A DNA stretch of 64,000 nt from Tretioscincus oriximinensis (GCA_022410635.1 JAJVDF010000209.1:1526979-1590978); one strand, 5' to 3'; numbered from the stretch's first letter, positions 46,116 through 57,504 are shown. Notes: generated by a model from the letters alone, not told the origin. Numbers and translations: made by a program.

Positions 46116-49100
46116 GTAGTTCATAGTTTATAGGTAAGAGTTCCCCCAACTTGTAATGAGCCTTAATTCCATTTTTTCTTGAATAACACAATGAAGATCA
46201 GTTGTTACATTTTCTTTCTCAGAAAAAGTAAAATNTGAGTTCAGATATTTGTCCCTTTCAGTATGATATTTGATCAGTTCACCAACAGTCTTGCAAAAAT
46301 TCTAAAAGCGTCTTTGACTTTTCTTTTGCTTTTCATGTATAGCCAAATTGTGTTTGGCTCCCTTTGCAAGATTCAATTCATATTTAGATTTCTGACACTT
46401 GCCCTGCCGTTTCTGCATACTGCATGCTATTATTCTTTATATGTGTCCCTCTTCTTCCGTTTCATAAACATTATAATTTATTCCTTTTTAGCAAGTTCTT
46501 GATTCATCCTTCCTTGTTTTCTTAGGTGCCATTTTCCCTTCTTTTAAGGATTGTTAAAGATTGTGCTTTCAAAATTTTATTTCACAAAATTTCTCATCCT
46601 TCTTGGACATTTCTGTTGTTTGGGACATCCAGTCATTGTGTCATTCCTACCCTCTTGAAACCATCAAAGTTTGCCTTTGTGAAGTTCAGCCTTTAAGTCT
46701 GAGTTCTTACAGCCCTTCTTTCACTTTAATGCAAAATTCAAGAATTATATGATCATCACCTCCTAAAATCTCAGTCTTCTTATTTCCTCCATCATTTGCT
46801 CCTGTTTAGGATGTGTTAAATTGGGAAACAAAATTACGATATTTTGTGTAAACACGATGATGAATGTAGAAGTGATGTCAGTATGCTGAGCTGATGAATT
46901 TATTCTGTTGAGGAGAACCTGGGTTTTCTTGGTGAAATACATGCATGATATGGTTGTGTGCAGAAAGGAAAAAAAATTAGTCTAGGAATATTAGTGAATT
47001 GGTTGTGAAGTCACTTGTTTTGTACCATGTCTATTTCAACTGTATTTTACTATCATTATTATTAAAGTGTAAACATGAAAACCTGCATGTTTTATGAATG
47101 TTAAAACACAATTATTTTTTCTGTACCTACTTCTTTGCTGTCAGGCTTTCCAAGTCATTTGCATTAGAATAATCAAAATCGAGTATAATTAATAAAAATT
47201 CCTATTTAGTCGCTCAGAAATTGCAACTCAATCCATTGAAATGATATACACAGAATGTATTCGCTTACAGCTTCTAAAGAGTAATAGTAGCATGAAGCTT
47301 ATTAATTACAATTTGCTGAGCTTGCCTAATAATTTTATTTACAGTTGGCATTTATTTGTTACCAGTTAACCAAATGAAAACTTTCCTATGGAAAGGAAAA
47401 GACTATGGACCAGTTTCCATCCCATCACTTAAATGGTGGCTGGAACAAATGAGGATTATAATCAGGAGCATTTAAGGAGGTTATCAAGTTACAACATTGA
47501 GTCCCTTGAAGATATCCTTTTGTTGTTGTTTTAGATAATACCCTTAATATATATAATTAACATTTGCGGAAAGGATTGAGAAAAATGCTGCATTTATTTA
47601 TTTTTTCTATTTAATAAGTAGCTTTAGAAATGGGAATGGTGACAATGTGACCTATGAAATGCTGCTGGACTATCTATTCTAACCATCATCATAAATGATA
47701 AGGAATTAGAGTTTTAGGTCACTATATGAAGAGCTGCTTGTTAGCTATCTGTGAATACACATGTCTCATTGAGATTTCTCATTAGTTCACAGGAAGATCC
47801 TGGTGTAATTGTTGGGGTGACAGAGGTTCAAGAAGACAGGAACATATAATGTGAAAGTTTTTTCTAGCCTGTTCTGTTTTTCTACTCACAGAACTGCATT
47901 TATAACAATAAAAGTGATCAAATAGGCTGAAAATAATCAAGGGAGATTTAAGTTTATTTGCAGGACGCTTTTGACTATAAAGGATGCGCTCTGACAGTAT
48001 GATATGCACAACCTAAAGTGACTTGGTCAGTCTGCACTCTTTTGTGCAATATCTCATGTTGATCCTTGTTGGTAAGGGATGAGTTATGCTCCAACCATGC
48101 TATATTCCCCCATGTGGTATGGTGCAAGTATGACTCAGCCCTTACTAACAGTTCTTGTGATATGTGTGTTTTATGGAGTGAATGTAGCTTGACATCCACC
48201 AGCCTGGATTGCTTTACTTCATTGACTGTCACTGAGTTTGTTGCCACCTCTTGGCAGATCTTGTCATTTCAGTAAAAAAATGGTGCCATATGATGACAAA
48301 AAATTAAAATGAAATGAAATAAATAAAACTATTTGGTTCAGAATGTTTTTTCTTGTTTTCCACCTATAAGCCCTAGGTATATCTTATGGTCAGATGCGTC
48401 TTATAGTGCAAAAAATATGGTAGTCCTTGACAAGTGTGAATTGAGCTATAACCATACTTTCAGGCAATGTTTTGGGCAGAGTGGTTATTCTGAAATTTTA
48501 TTTATATTTTCAAGTCCAATTAAGTGCGGTTATCTAATATACTTAATTGCAAGATAACACTTCCCAGCAGCACAGATGTTTTATTTTAAGAAACATGGAG
48601 TTTAATCTCAATACACACTATTAGAGGACAGTAAATACAACTATGAACAAAGAGTTGTCTTCTTGTGTACATTTTGAGATGTGTTAATGTGACAAAGTTA
48701 ATCAAAACGTCAACCAGATGTGATGTTGGTTAGTGACGGGCAACATATGGTTTGATTTTGTTAAATTACGTCTCAGTGCAAACCTTGCAGGGGTAACTAG
48801 TGCCGTAAAGGTTTTATAATTTTATTTTAGAATTTAACAACATTAAAATTTACCTGGTAGAAAAGAGTTACACCAGCCAGTAATGCTTTCATTTGCTCTC
48901 ACCTCCCTCAATAGAATTCTGGGCTTTTATCATTGCCTATAAGCAGAAAAATATAGCTTTTCTATGTNGATAAAGAAGGAAAATGTTTTTTTCTCCTTCA
49001 GGGAAATTTTATTACTGGCTGCTAGTAGTGTTTTTCAATGTTTCCTGTGTCACTTAATACTGCTTGGAGAACAGCCTTGCCTTGTTAACATTGAAGAAAT

Positions 49101-49564
49101 TGAAAAGTGAGTCAGGGTATCTTTCTTCACACATCTTGTGGAGATTCTTACACTGATGGGTGAAAACATCTGTATCTTGTTCATTCATAGGTGAAAGTTG
49201 GCCTGAATTTGTCATCTTGCTGAAATTGCTTTGAAACTTATGAGCCAACCCTATATTGTACTAATACTAATACAATGTATTAAAGAGTTGTTGTGAACAT
49301 TTAATCTGTTTTCAGGAGAGATTAATTTATACATAAATTTGACAGATTTAATCTTTTGAGCTAGAAATGAGGTATAACGACTGGGTGAGTATGCTTACTC
49401 TGTGAGAAGAAGTCTTGAAATGTGCAAACTTTGAAGTAGTTCATTACTAATATTTTCCATTAGCTTCTTTCCATTAAAAAGGGACCATTAAAGAACTGTA
49501 TGTAAACTGAATTCAAGCTGATTTAAGTTGTCTAAAAACATTTTTTCTATTTTTTTCTATTTAG
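46116..49564 (+). other. ATP2B1: ATP2B1 intron 2, mostly unassigned
   Basis: 46120-46830 may continue CR1-like or L2-like antisense text but no motif is decisive. A minus-strand 90-codon frame at 47975-48247 looks protein-like but is unrecognised. The stretch ends at the exon 3 acceptor. Confidence 0.4.
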
Positions 49565-49762
49565 GTTTAAGTGGAAACCCGGCAGATATAGAAAGGAGAG
49601 CTACTGTCTTTGGAAAAAACTTTATACCTCCTAAAAAGCCAAAAACATTTCTTCAATTAGTCTGGGAAGCACTACAGGATGTAACGTTAATTATATTAGA
49701 AATTGCAGCCATAGTATCATTGGGTCTTTCTTTTTACCAACCACCAGGAGGGAATGAAGCAT
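49565..49762 (+). CDS. ATP2B1: ATP2B1 coding exon 3 (residues 69-135, TM1)
   Basis: The acceptor TTTAG ends at 49564 and the donor is GTAAGT at 49763. The 198-nt exon continues the frame as [19 protein letters not shown] and ends in NEAL (the Leu codon is split). The block [20 protein letters not shown] (residues 88-107) leads into transmembrane helix 1 (about 105-125), with the Glu of [11 protein letters not shown] inside it as in other PMCAs. The tail YQPPGGNEA is the start of the short TM1-TM2 extracellular loop. All residues typical of the family are present, with no stop or frameshift. A CR1-type repeat begins only about 100 bp after the donor. Confidence 0.97.
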
Positions 49763-49867
49763 GTAAGTAAAGAGTAAAAAANTTTTTTTATTTACAGTAC
49801 ATCTTAAAATTAATCTCAGAATGTTTATACTTGCTTTTTATTGGAAAGTGATACATTGGAAAATTAC

Positions 49868-50320
49868 ACAAGAACATAAAAGTCCTGCTGAATCAGGCCA
49901 GAGCCCATCTAGTTCAGTGTTCTGCCTTACATGGTTGCCCACAAATTGCACCTGGGCAGTCTAAAGCAGAAGAAAGCAAAATATACATCTGTTCTCGACT
50001 CCTTGCAAATGGTATTTCAGGAATACTGCTTGTTGCTCAATCTTGGAGGCAGTATTAAGACACCCATCCTAGTAGTTGTTTATACCCTTGGCTTCCATTA
50101 ACTTGTTTAATCTTGTCTTAATGCTATCCAAGCTGCTAACTACCACCACCTCTTCTGAACGTAAATTCCATACATCAGTGACCCTTTGGGTGAAAAAATA
50201 CTTTCCCTTGTCTATGCTAACTGTTCTGTCCAAGGAAATGCTCCCTGGTCCTAGTATTATATGACAGTGAAAATATTATACACTTCAATTGGATCATCTC
50301 TTAAACGCCATCTTGTGTTA
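49868..50320 (-). mobile_element. CR1-type LINE C-terminus and 3'UTR
   Basis: Antisense match to 29360-29838: CAGGCCAGAGCCCATCTAGT, TTGCACCTGGGCAGTCT, ACTTTCCCTTGTCTATGCTA and GGATCATCTCTTAAACGCCA. It starts about 100 bp after the exon 3 donor. Confidence 0.8.
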
Positions 50321-51355
50321 CTATATTTCTGATTATAGGATTATGCTGATTATGTGTGGCACCAAACTTGTTACTGCAGGGTAAATTTGTTCATTATTTT
50401 ATTTATCTCATCCAATGTTCTTTCAAAGAAAATAGCTCACACTGTTCTTCTATTTTACATTTTATTCTCACAATTACTTGTGGGAATAGATTATGTAGGC
50501 TGAGAAACTAGCCATACTAATACTGTGGAGATTTGAACTTCTGGACTCTGGGTTCTATTCTTTGTATCTAATAGTTTGGCTTTTGAAACTGTTAGGGTCC
50601 ATAAAAGTGCAAACAGGAGATCTGACAGCGCCATGATAAACTAATACAGATATCCCTTGCATAATGTAATAGTTTGATTGTATGTTATACAAAATCACAT
50701 TAGACTATTTCAAGTTTCTATACATGGTAAAGACTCGCAGAACACAAGTGAGTTTTGCAATTCTCCAAAGGGTGTATACGTGTATCCTTAATGAGAAGCA
50801 TTTGGGAGCATTCTAAGCCTTATACACATATCATAATCCTGAATATATTTTTGGAATATTAACATGTTGCAACTTCCATATTTAGATTTTATTTTTTTTT
50901 GTGCAAGAAATGCAGAAACAATAGTGAAAGTAAGAAAAACATTTCCCTGGCTACTTATTTCTATTGGCAGTGGAAAACCCTTTCATTAGAAATAAACCAA
51001 ACTTGTTAGGTATAGAATTGGTTCAGGTGATTTGTGCCAAATAAACATTTTCAGTGTTTATAAGTAATAAACATGACATTTTATGGCAAGATAAACATTT
51101 CCAGACATTAGTTTCATACATACCACAATTTTCTGTTTCCCATTTAGAAATTTCTTTATACTGTGTCAAATAGTAGGATATTGCAATATATTCAATCTGT
51201 TATTCTATTGTTCTTTTAAATACTACTATTATTATTCAAACTGAGGCCAGTCATACCTTTTCTTTAATAATGGCCTTGATTTTGGAAAATCACTAAATTG
51301 CACTTTAAAAATTATTAGTTCATTATGATTTACAAGCAAAGTACTGACTTACATT
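50321..51355 (+). other. ATP2B1: ATP2B1 intron 3, unassigned
   Basis: No recognised coding or repeat signature. Confidence 0.35.
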
Positions 51356-51357
51356 GT

Positions 51358-51495
51358 TTCTAGCAAGGTGGTTTTATAGCACTTTTGTCTACCAATAGTT
51401 ATGCTGCCCATCCTTTTCTTATTAATGTTTAAGGTGCTACGGGGACCGCTTTGCTTGCAATTCTGAAACCAGGCTAATACGACAACTTCTTTGAA
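51358..51495 (+). mobile_element. PLE-type 3' tail
   Basis: TTTTGTCTACCAATAGTTATGC then TTATTAATGTTTAAGGTGCTAC matches the PLE tail at 34711-34760. The hammerhead-like CTGA core is lost. Confidence 0.5.
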
Positions 51496-51884
51496 TTCTG
51501 ATCTACACAATAGTTGTGTTTATTTTTTAGTACATATTGATTTAGAAAATGCCATGCCTTTTCCAAAAGCCTTAATATACTCGTAATAAAGCATACAAGA
51601 CAACAAACTGAATAAACCATCGACGAAGCACTTAATGCTAAACAGTTCACATTGCATGTAATTTAGTGAAAGACAAACTTGTAATAATACCGTCTCAAAT
51701 CTGCTCATCAATTAGAAATTTAAGGAGAAGCTAGGTCTCTGTACGGTTCTTGAGAGTATTATATGAAGGACACATCATCCATTGTTCTGACCTCAGAATA
51801 CATGGGACTGATGCTTTCTTAAGCTTTGACCTGGAAAAGTATGTGTCTTTCAGAGACTAAAACTAGCTTCAGTTTTTGTCAGCA

Positions 51885-52755
51885 GATCTAGAAAAAGTTT
51901 GGAAAAGAACAACCAGGATGATCAGGAGACTGAAATGCTTCCCTTATAAACACAGATTGCAATGTCTAGGCCTTTCAGCTTTGAAAGACAATATTTAAGA
52001 ACATGAGAACATCACAGGAGCCTTGCTGTATAAGACCAGAGCTCATCTAACCCAGCATTCTGTCTCACATAGTCGCTGAATTGTTTTTGAGCAATGTCAA
52101 CCAGAAGAAGGCAGAACCTTCACCTCAACACAAGAAGTTACTTGATTTAAGAGGTTACCGTCCCAATTTTAAGAAATGACCTGATCAAAGAATATAAAAT
52201 CATATNTGATGTGGATAGAAGAAGATGGATTAAAAATATTTTCTTCATTTCCCAACAGTAAAATTAGAAGGAATTATGTAAAGTTGATGGATGAAGAGTT
52301 GGATCAACAAGAAGTATTAGTATTTTCTATCTGGGTTGTTTTAATGAATCCTGCATTGAGCAGGGGTTTGGACCTGATGACCCTGGAGGTCATTTCCGAT
52401 TCTCTGATCTTTCATCCAGAGAGGATCATGGGTCTATGAAATTTACTACCAGAAGAATTAGGAACAACTTTGATAGATTTAAGAAAAGATTAGACAAATA
52501 TATGGAGGTTAGGTGTAACAGTGGCTACTAGATCGTAGGTATTACCTCCAGACTGGATAGCCAGGTTACGTATTCCTTTAAAGATCATTTGCAGAGAGTC
52601 AATAACATGTGAAAGCTTTTTCTTTTACCTCCTACTTGAGAAATCCCAGAAACAATTGGTTAATCAATGTGCTGGATTTGAAGGGTTATGGCCTGATACA
52701 GCAGGGCTGCTATGTTCCTTCAGTGGATTCTGAAATAGATTTTAAGCTGACACTG
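51885..52755 (+). mobile_element. Mosaic of at least three CR1-type fragments
   Basis: One copy supplies the ORF2 C-terminus in pieces: GGAAAAGAACAACCAGGATG, then GACCTGATCAAAGAATATAA, GGTCTATGAAATTTACTACC and a 3'UTR ending about 52730. It is split by a short piece of the 3'UTR type (about 51990-52180) and by a piece with CCTGCATTGAGCAGGGGTTT then GGACCTGATGACCCTGGAGG (about 52335-52430), the 3' end of a different CR1 subfamily. The order shows successive insertion or recombination. Confidence 0.7.
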
Positions 52756-53680
52756 TTACACTTATGTAAATGTTGTTAGTAGCTAAAATACTGCTATTGC
52801 ACTTCCTACTAGTTGAAATTTTTAAACTTACTTTGAATGCAGTCCTATGAACAAATTGTAGCTTAATAAGTAACCTCTTTGCTCTCCAGTTTGCACAAGT
52901 GTGGAAAAAGGGAATCTGCAGTTAATTGTAGTTTCCCATTATGTATGATAAATGCTTTCCACAGAAGCCAGTACTGAACCAAGTAGCTGCATACTTGGTT
53001 CACAGAGAATTTAGACTTACTTATTCAGTGTTTGTACAAATGCAGTTAAATACAATACTGCGTAACTCTGCTTATTAGTGCTTGTATCTCAATGACATAA
53101 TGCTAGACAGCTTAGGGATGAAATAGTCTAAGTAATTATACATTCTTGGCCTTCAAAACTGACTGAAAATCCAGAAGCACTGTTTATTGGAGTGTTTATC
53201 TCATGAAAGTCCCAAACATGGTTTAACCATATTTTTTACTACAAGGGCAGATATGAATACACATGTTCAGATCCAAAAATACATAAAATATAAATGATTA
53301 TATATTAAAAACAGTTACCAACATGATTCTACCATCCAGCCTTTTAGAGCAAAAGACAGTAATCAACTAATTTCCTTTACAACTTCTACCCATCTGTTTG
53401 TGAGAGTACAGAATTAGGCTTTTCAAGTTACAATACATTGCTATTTACCCTTAAATATAATTTTGTTTAAATTCAGATATTAATTATGTGTGTTGTCATT
53501 ATTTGGTTATTACAGGTATGAAATCTGATGAAAACAATTGAGGGCGAGGTCTGAATTCTTTGTTGGCAATTTGAGAAATATTATTTAAATATTTTGGAAT
53601 GTGAAAACTATGGTATTTTAAATCAACACTGAGAATAAAAAAGGCAATTAAAAACAAACTGAAAATGAGATTTATTTACA
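52756..53680 (+). other. ATP2B1: ATP2B1 intron 3, unassigned
   Basis: Nothing recognised. Confidence 0.35.
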
Positions 53681-53684
53681 GTAT

Positions 53685-54000
53685 TTATTTATTTATACTT
53701 ATACCCCACTCTATACCCGAAGGTCTCAAGGTAGCCAACAGTAAAACATCAGTACAAAATTAAAATAGTATACTGCTCAAAACAATTAAGGGAACACTTT
53801 AACATAACATGTTATGTTAAAGTGTTCCCTTAATTGTTTTGAGCAGTATATAAAACAATATCTAATAGTAGGGACAAAGATGACATTTCTTCAGGCAAAG
53901 GCCAGGTAAAAGAGGTGCNTCTTCAAAAATCTTCTAAAACAATCCAATGTTGATGACAGATGCATTTCAAGGGGGAGATTATTTCAAAGACTAGAAGCAA
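53685..54000 (-). mobile_element. LINE/SINE 3' tail split by a palindromic MITE
   Basis: ATACCCCACTCTATACCCGA then AGGTCTCAAGG matches the antisense tail at 29906-30035. It is cut at 53768 by the 82-bp palindrome and resumes after 53850. Confidence 0.55.
53769..53850. mobile_element. Perfect 82-bp palindrome: Tc1-like TIR-TIR remnant
   Basis: Forty-one bases beginning TATACTGCTCAAAACAATTA are followed with no spacer by their exact complement; every position pairs. The tip TACTGCTCAAAA...AATTAAGGGAACACT is the terminal repeat I recall for a Tc1/mariner group seen in fishes, lampreys and reptiles, and the ends carry the TA expected of a Tc1 target. It is best read as two terminal repeats joined head to head after complete internal deletion. 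It must have extruded rarely or inserted recently to stay perfect. Confidence 0.85.
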
Positions 54001-54288
54001 CCACTGACAAGGCCTTTTTTCTTGAACAAGTTACAAAGCAGCATGTATGCCAGCACTTGGATAGGAATACAGTAATTAACCAGAGCCAACATGGGTTTGT
54101 AACAAACAAGTCATGCCAGACTAATCTAATTTCTTTCTATGATAGAAAAAAAAAGAGTTACAAGTATGGGTGTGTGCTCTGGAAAACATGTCCTATGAGG
54201 AACAGTTAAAGGATCTAGGGATGTTTAGTCAGCAAAAAAGAAGACTGAGTGGAGATTTGATAGCTGTCTACAAATATCTTCATCCGAG
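54000..54288 (+). mobile_element. CR1-type LINE RT fragments
   Basis: NQSQHGFVTNKSCQTNLISF (about 54078-54137) is the start of an RT finger domain; AVYKYLH-like text at about 54262-54286 is an ORF2 C-terminal block. The intervening RT is deleted. Confidence 0.7.
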
Positions 54289-55141
54289 TTCTGTGTCCTC
54301 TGTGTGAGTAGTTGTTTGAGGTTGGGTGGTTGTTTGTAAGCCAGCAAAGGTTTACCACCAAGTACTTTTGAAGAAATGGGAACTAGACCCTGCCACAAAC
54401 CAAGATGTAAACTCTACTCACACATCCACCCTGGCAATGTAATCACGGGACCTGGTAACACCATCCACAATATTAGAGGCACTTTTACAAGCTCATCTTC
54501 CTAATGTGGCGTATTTCATTTTCTGCCAACAATGCCCCTCAACATTCTACATTGGTCAGACAGGACAATCCCTATGCCAGAGAATAAATGGACACAAATC
54601 AGATATTCCAAATGGCAACATACGGAAACCAGTTGCTGAACACTTCAACCTTCTAGGACATTCTATCTCAGACCTCAGGACTGCAGTCCTTGAACAAAGA
54701 ATCTACAAAGGAAGATTTGAAAGAGAAGCAGCAGAACTTGAATTACATTCATAAGTTCCAGGCCATCAACAAAAGACTTAACAAAGATAATGGTTTCCTG
54801 GCCAATTATACATTTTTATGACACCTGTTAAGTATTCGATTGATTTTCTATTAGACATTGTCTCTTGTTGCTCCAGGGACTTTTTCACATGAGAGGATTT
54901 GTTTCTGCTATTTACCTGTTTTTCTAACCTGGAGTTCATACCCCATCACATTTGCATATGCTTTGTCATCTCCCATACACAATTTTCTATAAAAACCTGA
55001 CCCTGACATTAGTCCCTCAGCATCTGAAGAAGTAAACGTGCCTACGAAAGCTTATGCCACCCACTTTTCTCCTGTTAGTCTCTGCTACTAGCCCTTTTGC
55101 TGGACTTTCTACTGGACTAACATGGCTATTTCTCTGAACTT
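54288..55141 (+). mobile_element. Penelope-like retroelement 3' part (GIY-YIG endonuclease)
   Basis: A Cys-containing linker reading CHKPRCKLYSHIHPG (about 54390-54436) and NIRGTFTSSS (about 54470-54500) precedes the endonuclease domain. After a frameshift at about 54500 comes VAYFIFCQQCPSTFYIGQTG then QSLCQRINGHKSD (54506-54605), followed by KPVAEHFN and AAELELHS, then a stop at 54752. This is the order of the PLE C-terminus, where GIY-YIG nicks the target for TPRT. The reverse transcriptase upstream is absent (5' truncation). The 3' part holds a hammerhead-like motif. Not a host gene. Confidence 0.88.
55020..55060 (+). ncRNA. Degenerate hammerhead ribozyme motif in PLE
   Basis: CTGAAGA (55024-55030) fits the CUGANGA core and ACGAAA (55044-55049) the GAAA core, with AGC-TTAT-GCC after it as the minimal stem III seen in PLE ribozymes. 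The closing A-U pair beside the cleavage site is A/C here, and stem II (after CTGAAGA) is eroded to about GTA/TAC. It is therefore probably inactive. PLEs are known to carry hammerhead motifs; the assignment by eye is tentative. Confidence 0.55.
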
Positions 55142-56070
55142 GGAGGAAAGAAACTTTTGATCATGTAGTTTTTCGCTTTTTGTGATTAAAAAAAGAAATT
55201 CAACTTTCCTTTTGCATACTTTTGGAGATTTTTAGCAGTATTTTGTTACGCAAATATACAAATACATAGATTCCCAACTCACAGAGTATATTATTATTGC
55301 ATGTGTATATCATTAATAGATACACATATATATTTCCAGATGCTACTGGAACTTACAACACAGAAAAAGGAACAGGCAAAAATTATCTTCCCATCAATAC
55401 TGTAAAAAAGTCTTATATTATATTTGTTTCAGAATCTGCAATATCATTTGTGTCAGTCAGCCTTTAATTTATAAGTGTGAACATGCTAATGACAGTATCT
55501 TATTGCTATTTCTTATTCCTTATCAAATCAAATATTATGAAATTAGTACAATCGTACCAATTTTGGATCTTCCATTGTGCTTTTATCTTTCCATCCTGTA
55601 GAGATCACTGTAGTCTATTTGTGGCCTCAATGTTTCNTTTAAGTATATATATGTCTTCCTTTCTTGCTGTTACCTCCTTAATCCACATAGAAATGCATAT
55701 TTCACATACTTTAGTTGGATCATTTTAATTTTAACCCTCCCTGAGACCTTTGGGTATATAGCATAGCATGATACAAATAAAATACATCTTTTAACCAAGA
55801 CCTTTAAGAATTGAGTGGATATTTTCCCATTTTCTTTAGCTTTTTAGTGATTATTACTAGAGTTTTGTTTTATTTATACATCATTGTGAGACACTGGTAA
55901 ATACATTTATTAATAAATTGGTAAACAATAAAGAATTAGGAAGATGAATTATCAAATTCTAATGGACTGGCTTGAGATAATGCATAATTTTTTGAGGCAC
56001 TCTTAGAAGTATTGTACTGATTCATCCATGGGTCAATTTATCAAGTCTTTTGTTCTCCAAATAGTACTAA
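55142..56070 (+). other. ATP2B1: ATP2B1 intron 3; LINE tail at 55725-55790, else unassigned
   Basis: CCTGAGACCTTTGGGTATA at about 55740-55758, followed by ATACAAATAAAATAC, is a + strand copy of the tail at 29906-30035. The rest shows nothing. Confidence 0.45.
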
Positions 56071-56074
56071 AGTC

Positions 56075-56365
56075 TGGATAGTTTCAGGATAGGATTAGAC
56101 AAAATCATGGAAGACAGTTGATTCAATAGCTATTAGAATGGGTGTGTTCCTACTGAATGAATGAATGAATAATTTATTAAGNTCATCAACCAGCACTGAT
56201 GTGTTCCTACTGCATCTTGGATGGATCAACAGTCAGTATTCCTAATATACCATTTCCAGTGCAATTGGTGGGCCACTATGTGAGAATGCTGGACAAGATG
56301 GGCTATGACCCACTTCACCAGGGCTTCTTATGCTCTCTTATGTTTTTATGTTCAGATAGTAGCAT
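56075..56365 (+). mobile_element. CR1-type LINE 3'UTR interrupted by a 44-bp insert
   Basis: GGATTAGACAAAATCATGGA, CAGTATTCCTAATATACCAT, GTGAGAATGCTGGACAAGAT and GGGCTATGACCCACTTCACC match the 3'UTR family at 35390-35600. It is broken at 56156-56199 by a micro-insertion. Confidence 0.75.
56156..56199 (-). mobile_element. 44-bp micro-insertion with 13-bp target duplication
   Basis: TGTGTTCCTACTG occurs at 56143-56155 and again at 56200-56212. Between them are (AATG)n-type units and a short unique end, which read on the minus strand as a few bases followed by an ATTC-rich tail. This is what an extremely 5'-truncated target-primed retrotransposition leaves. Confidence 0.65.
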
Positions 56366-57167
56366 TCAGGTTGTACAGTTTAGATCTGTGATAGTAGAGA
56401 TCTTGTTTGGCTTGTAGAAGAACATTTAAATTTCCTGAAAGCTCTCCCTGTTTTTTTTAGAAATTTTAAATCAAAAGGTTACCTTTTGTTTTTCACAAAC
56501 GAATGGAAAGGAAGTAATAAATATAAGGAAAGAGAGTCATTATGGCATAGCAATTTTCAAATACCATAGAGATAGGCACCGTGTGGTAGCCAAATCAAGC
56601 AAATATATTGAAATTCATATTAGAAAGGCTCCTACTTAGCTTCTGACTGGCAGCCTCTTGGGCTAGGTTTCTAATCCGATTGTACTTGTGCACAAGAAAC
56701 ATTTGTATGATACAGGAAATTTACTGGTCATCACTGTCAGAGCACTTTCTTGCAACATCATTCTTTGTATTTTAACAAAATAATGGATATTCACACCTGC
56801 ATAAATAAATCTGTATTTGTTTTTTCATTTCATTAACAAAGTACTTGTGGCTATATAGGGCCTTCCTTTGTTCTTCTGGACTTTTGCAAAACTGACACTT
56901 TCAGACACTTTTAAAGTACAAAGCCTTATAAGCACTAAGTGCTAATCAGAATTCAGGTCCCCATAAACAAAAATAATGTAATATCCTACAATAAGTCTTT
57001 TGGCTGAATTATTATGTTTTTATATGCTCGTATACTACTGGTTGGCAATGCTGTTACCAGGTACTCTCTAAACATTTTTGGTCAAAATATTTGTAGTTTT
57101 AATGATGATTAAAGTTTTTCGATTTAATATGAGTGCACCATGCTGATTATATTGTGATTTCTTACAG
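56366..57167 (+). other. ATP2B1: End of ATP2B1 intron 3, unassigned
   Basis: No repeat recognised. Ends with the exon 4 acceptor. Confidence 0.45.
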
Positions 57168-57422
57168 TATGTGGAACTGTAACAGTTGGTGAAGAAGAAG
57201 ATGAAGGTGAAACGGGTTGGATTGAGGGAGCTGCCATCCTTCTGTCTGTCGTTTGTGTGGTATTAGTCACAGCTTTCAATGATTGGAGTAAAGAAAAACA
57301 ATTCAGGGGATTGCAAAGCCGAATTGAACAAGAGCAGAAGTTTACTGTCATCCGGGGTGGCCAAGTCATCCAGATACCAATAGCTGACATAGTTGTTGGT
57401 GACATTGCACAAGTGAAATATG
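57168..57422 (+). CDS. ATP2B1: ATP2B1 coding exon 4 (residues 135-220, TM2 and start of actuator domain)
   Basis: The acceptor is TTCTTACAG ending at 57167 and the donor is GTAAAT at 57423. The exon completes the Leu codon, then reads [17 protein letters not shown]: an acidic extracellular loop followed by TM2 (about residues 152-174, [21 protein letters not shown]). After [13 protein letters not shown] (from 172) comes the first half of the cytosolic actuator domain, including the P-type ATPase motif [17 protein letters not shown]. It is a 255-nt, phase-1 exon. Only an 82-bp intron separates it from exon 5. Confidence 0.97.
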
Positions 57423-57504
57423 GTAAATAATAACATTTATTTTATTGTCATCACTGTTAGTGCACTGAGTATATGCTAAAACTAGCTTTTCTCTTCTTTA
57501 TTAG
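57423..57504 (+). other. ATP2B1: ATP2B1 intron 4, 82 bp
   Basis: This very short intron runs GTAAAT...TTATTAG between exons 4 and 5. It has no repeat, while its neighbours in this window exceed 6 kb. It is near the lower size limit for a vertebrate intron and probably recognised by intron definition. Confidence 0.95.

Noticed and set aside
54506..54754. GIY-YIG protein as a host nuclease gene
   Set aside because: The flanking linker, frameshift, missing start and ribozyme-like tail identify it as a truncated Penelope-like element.
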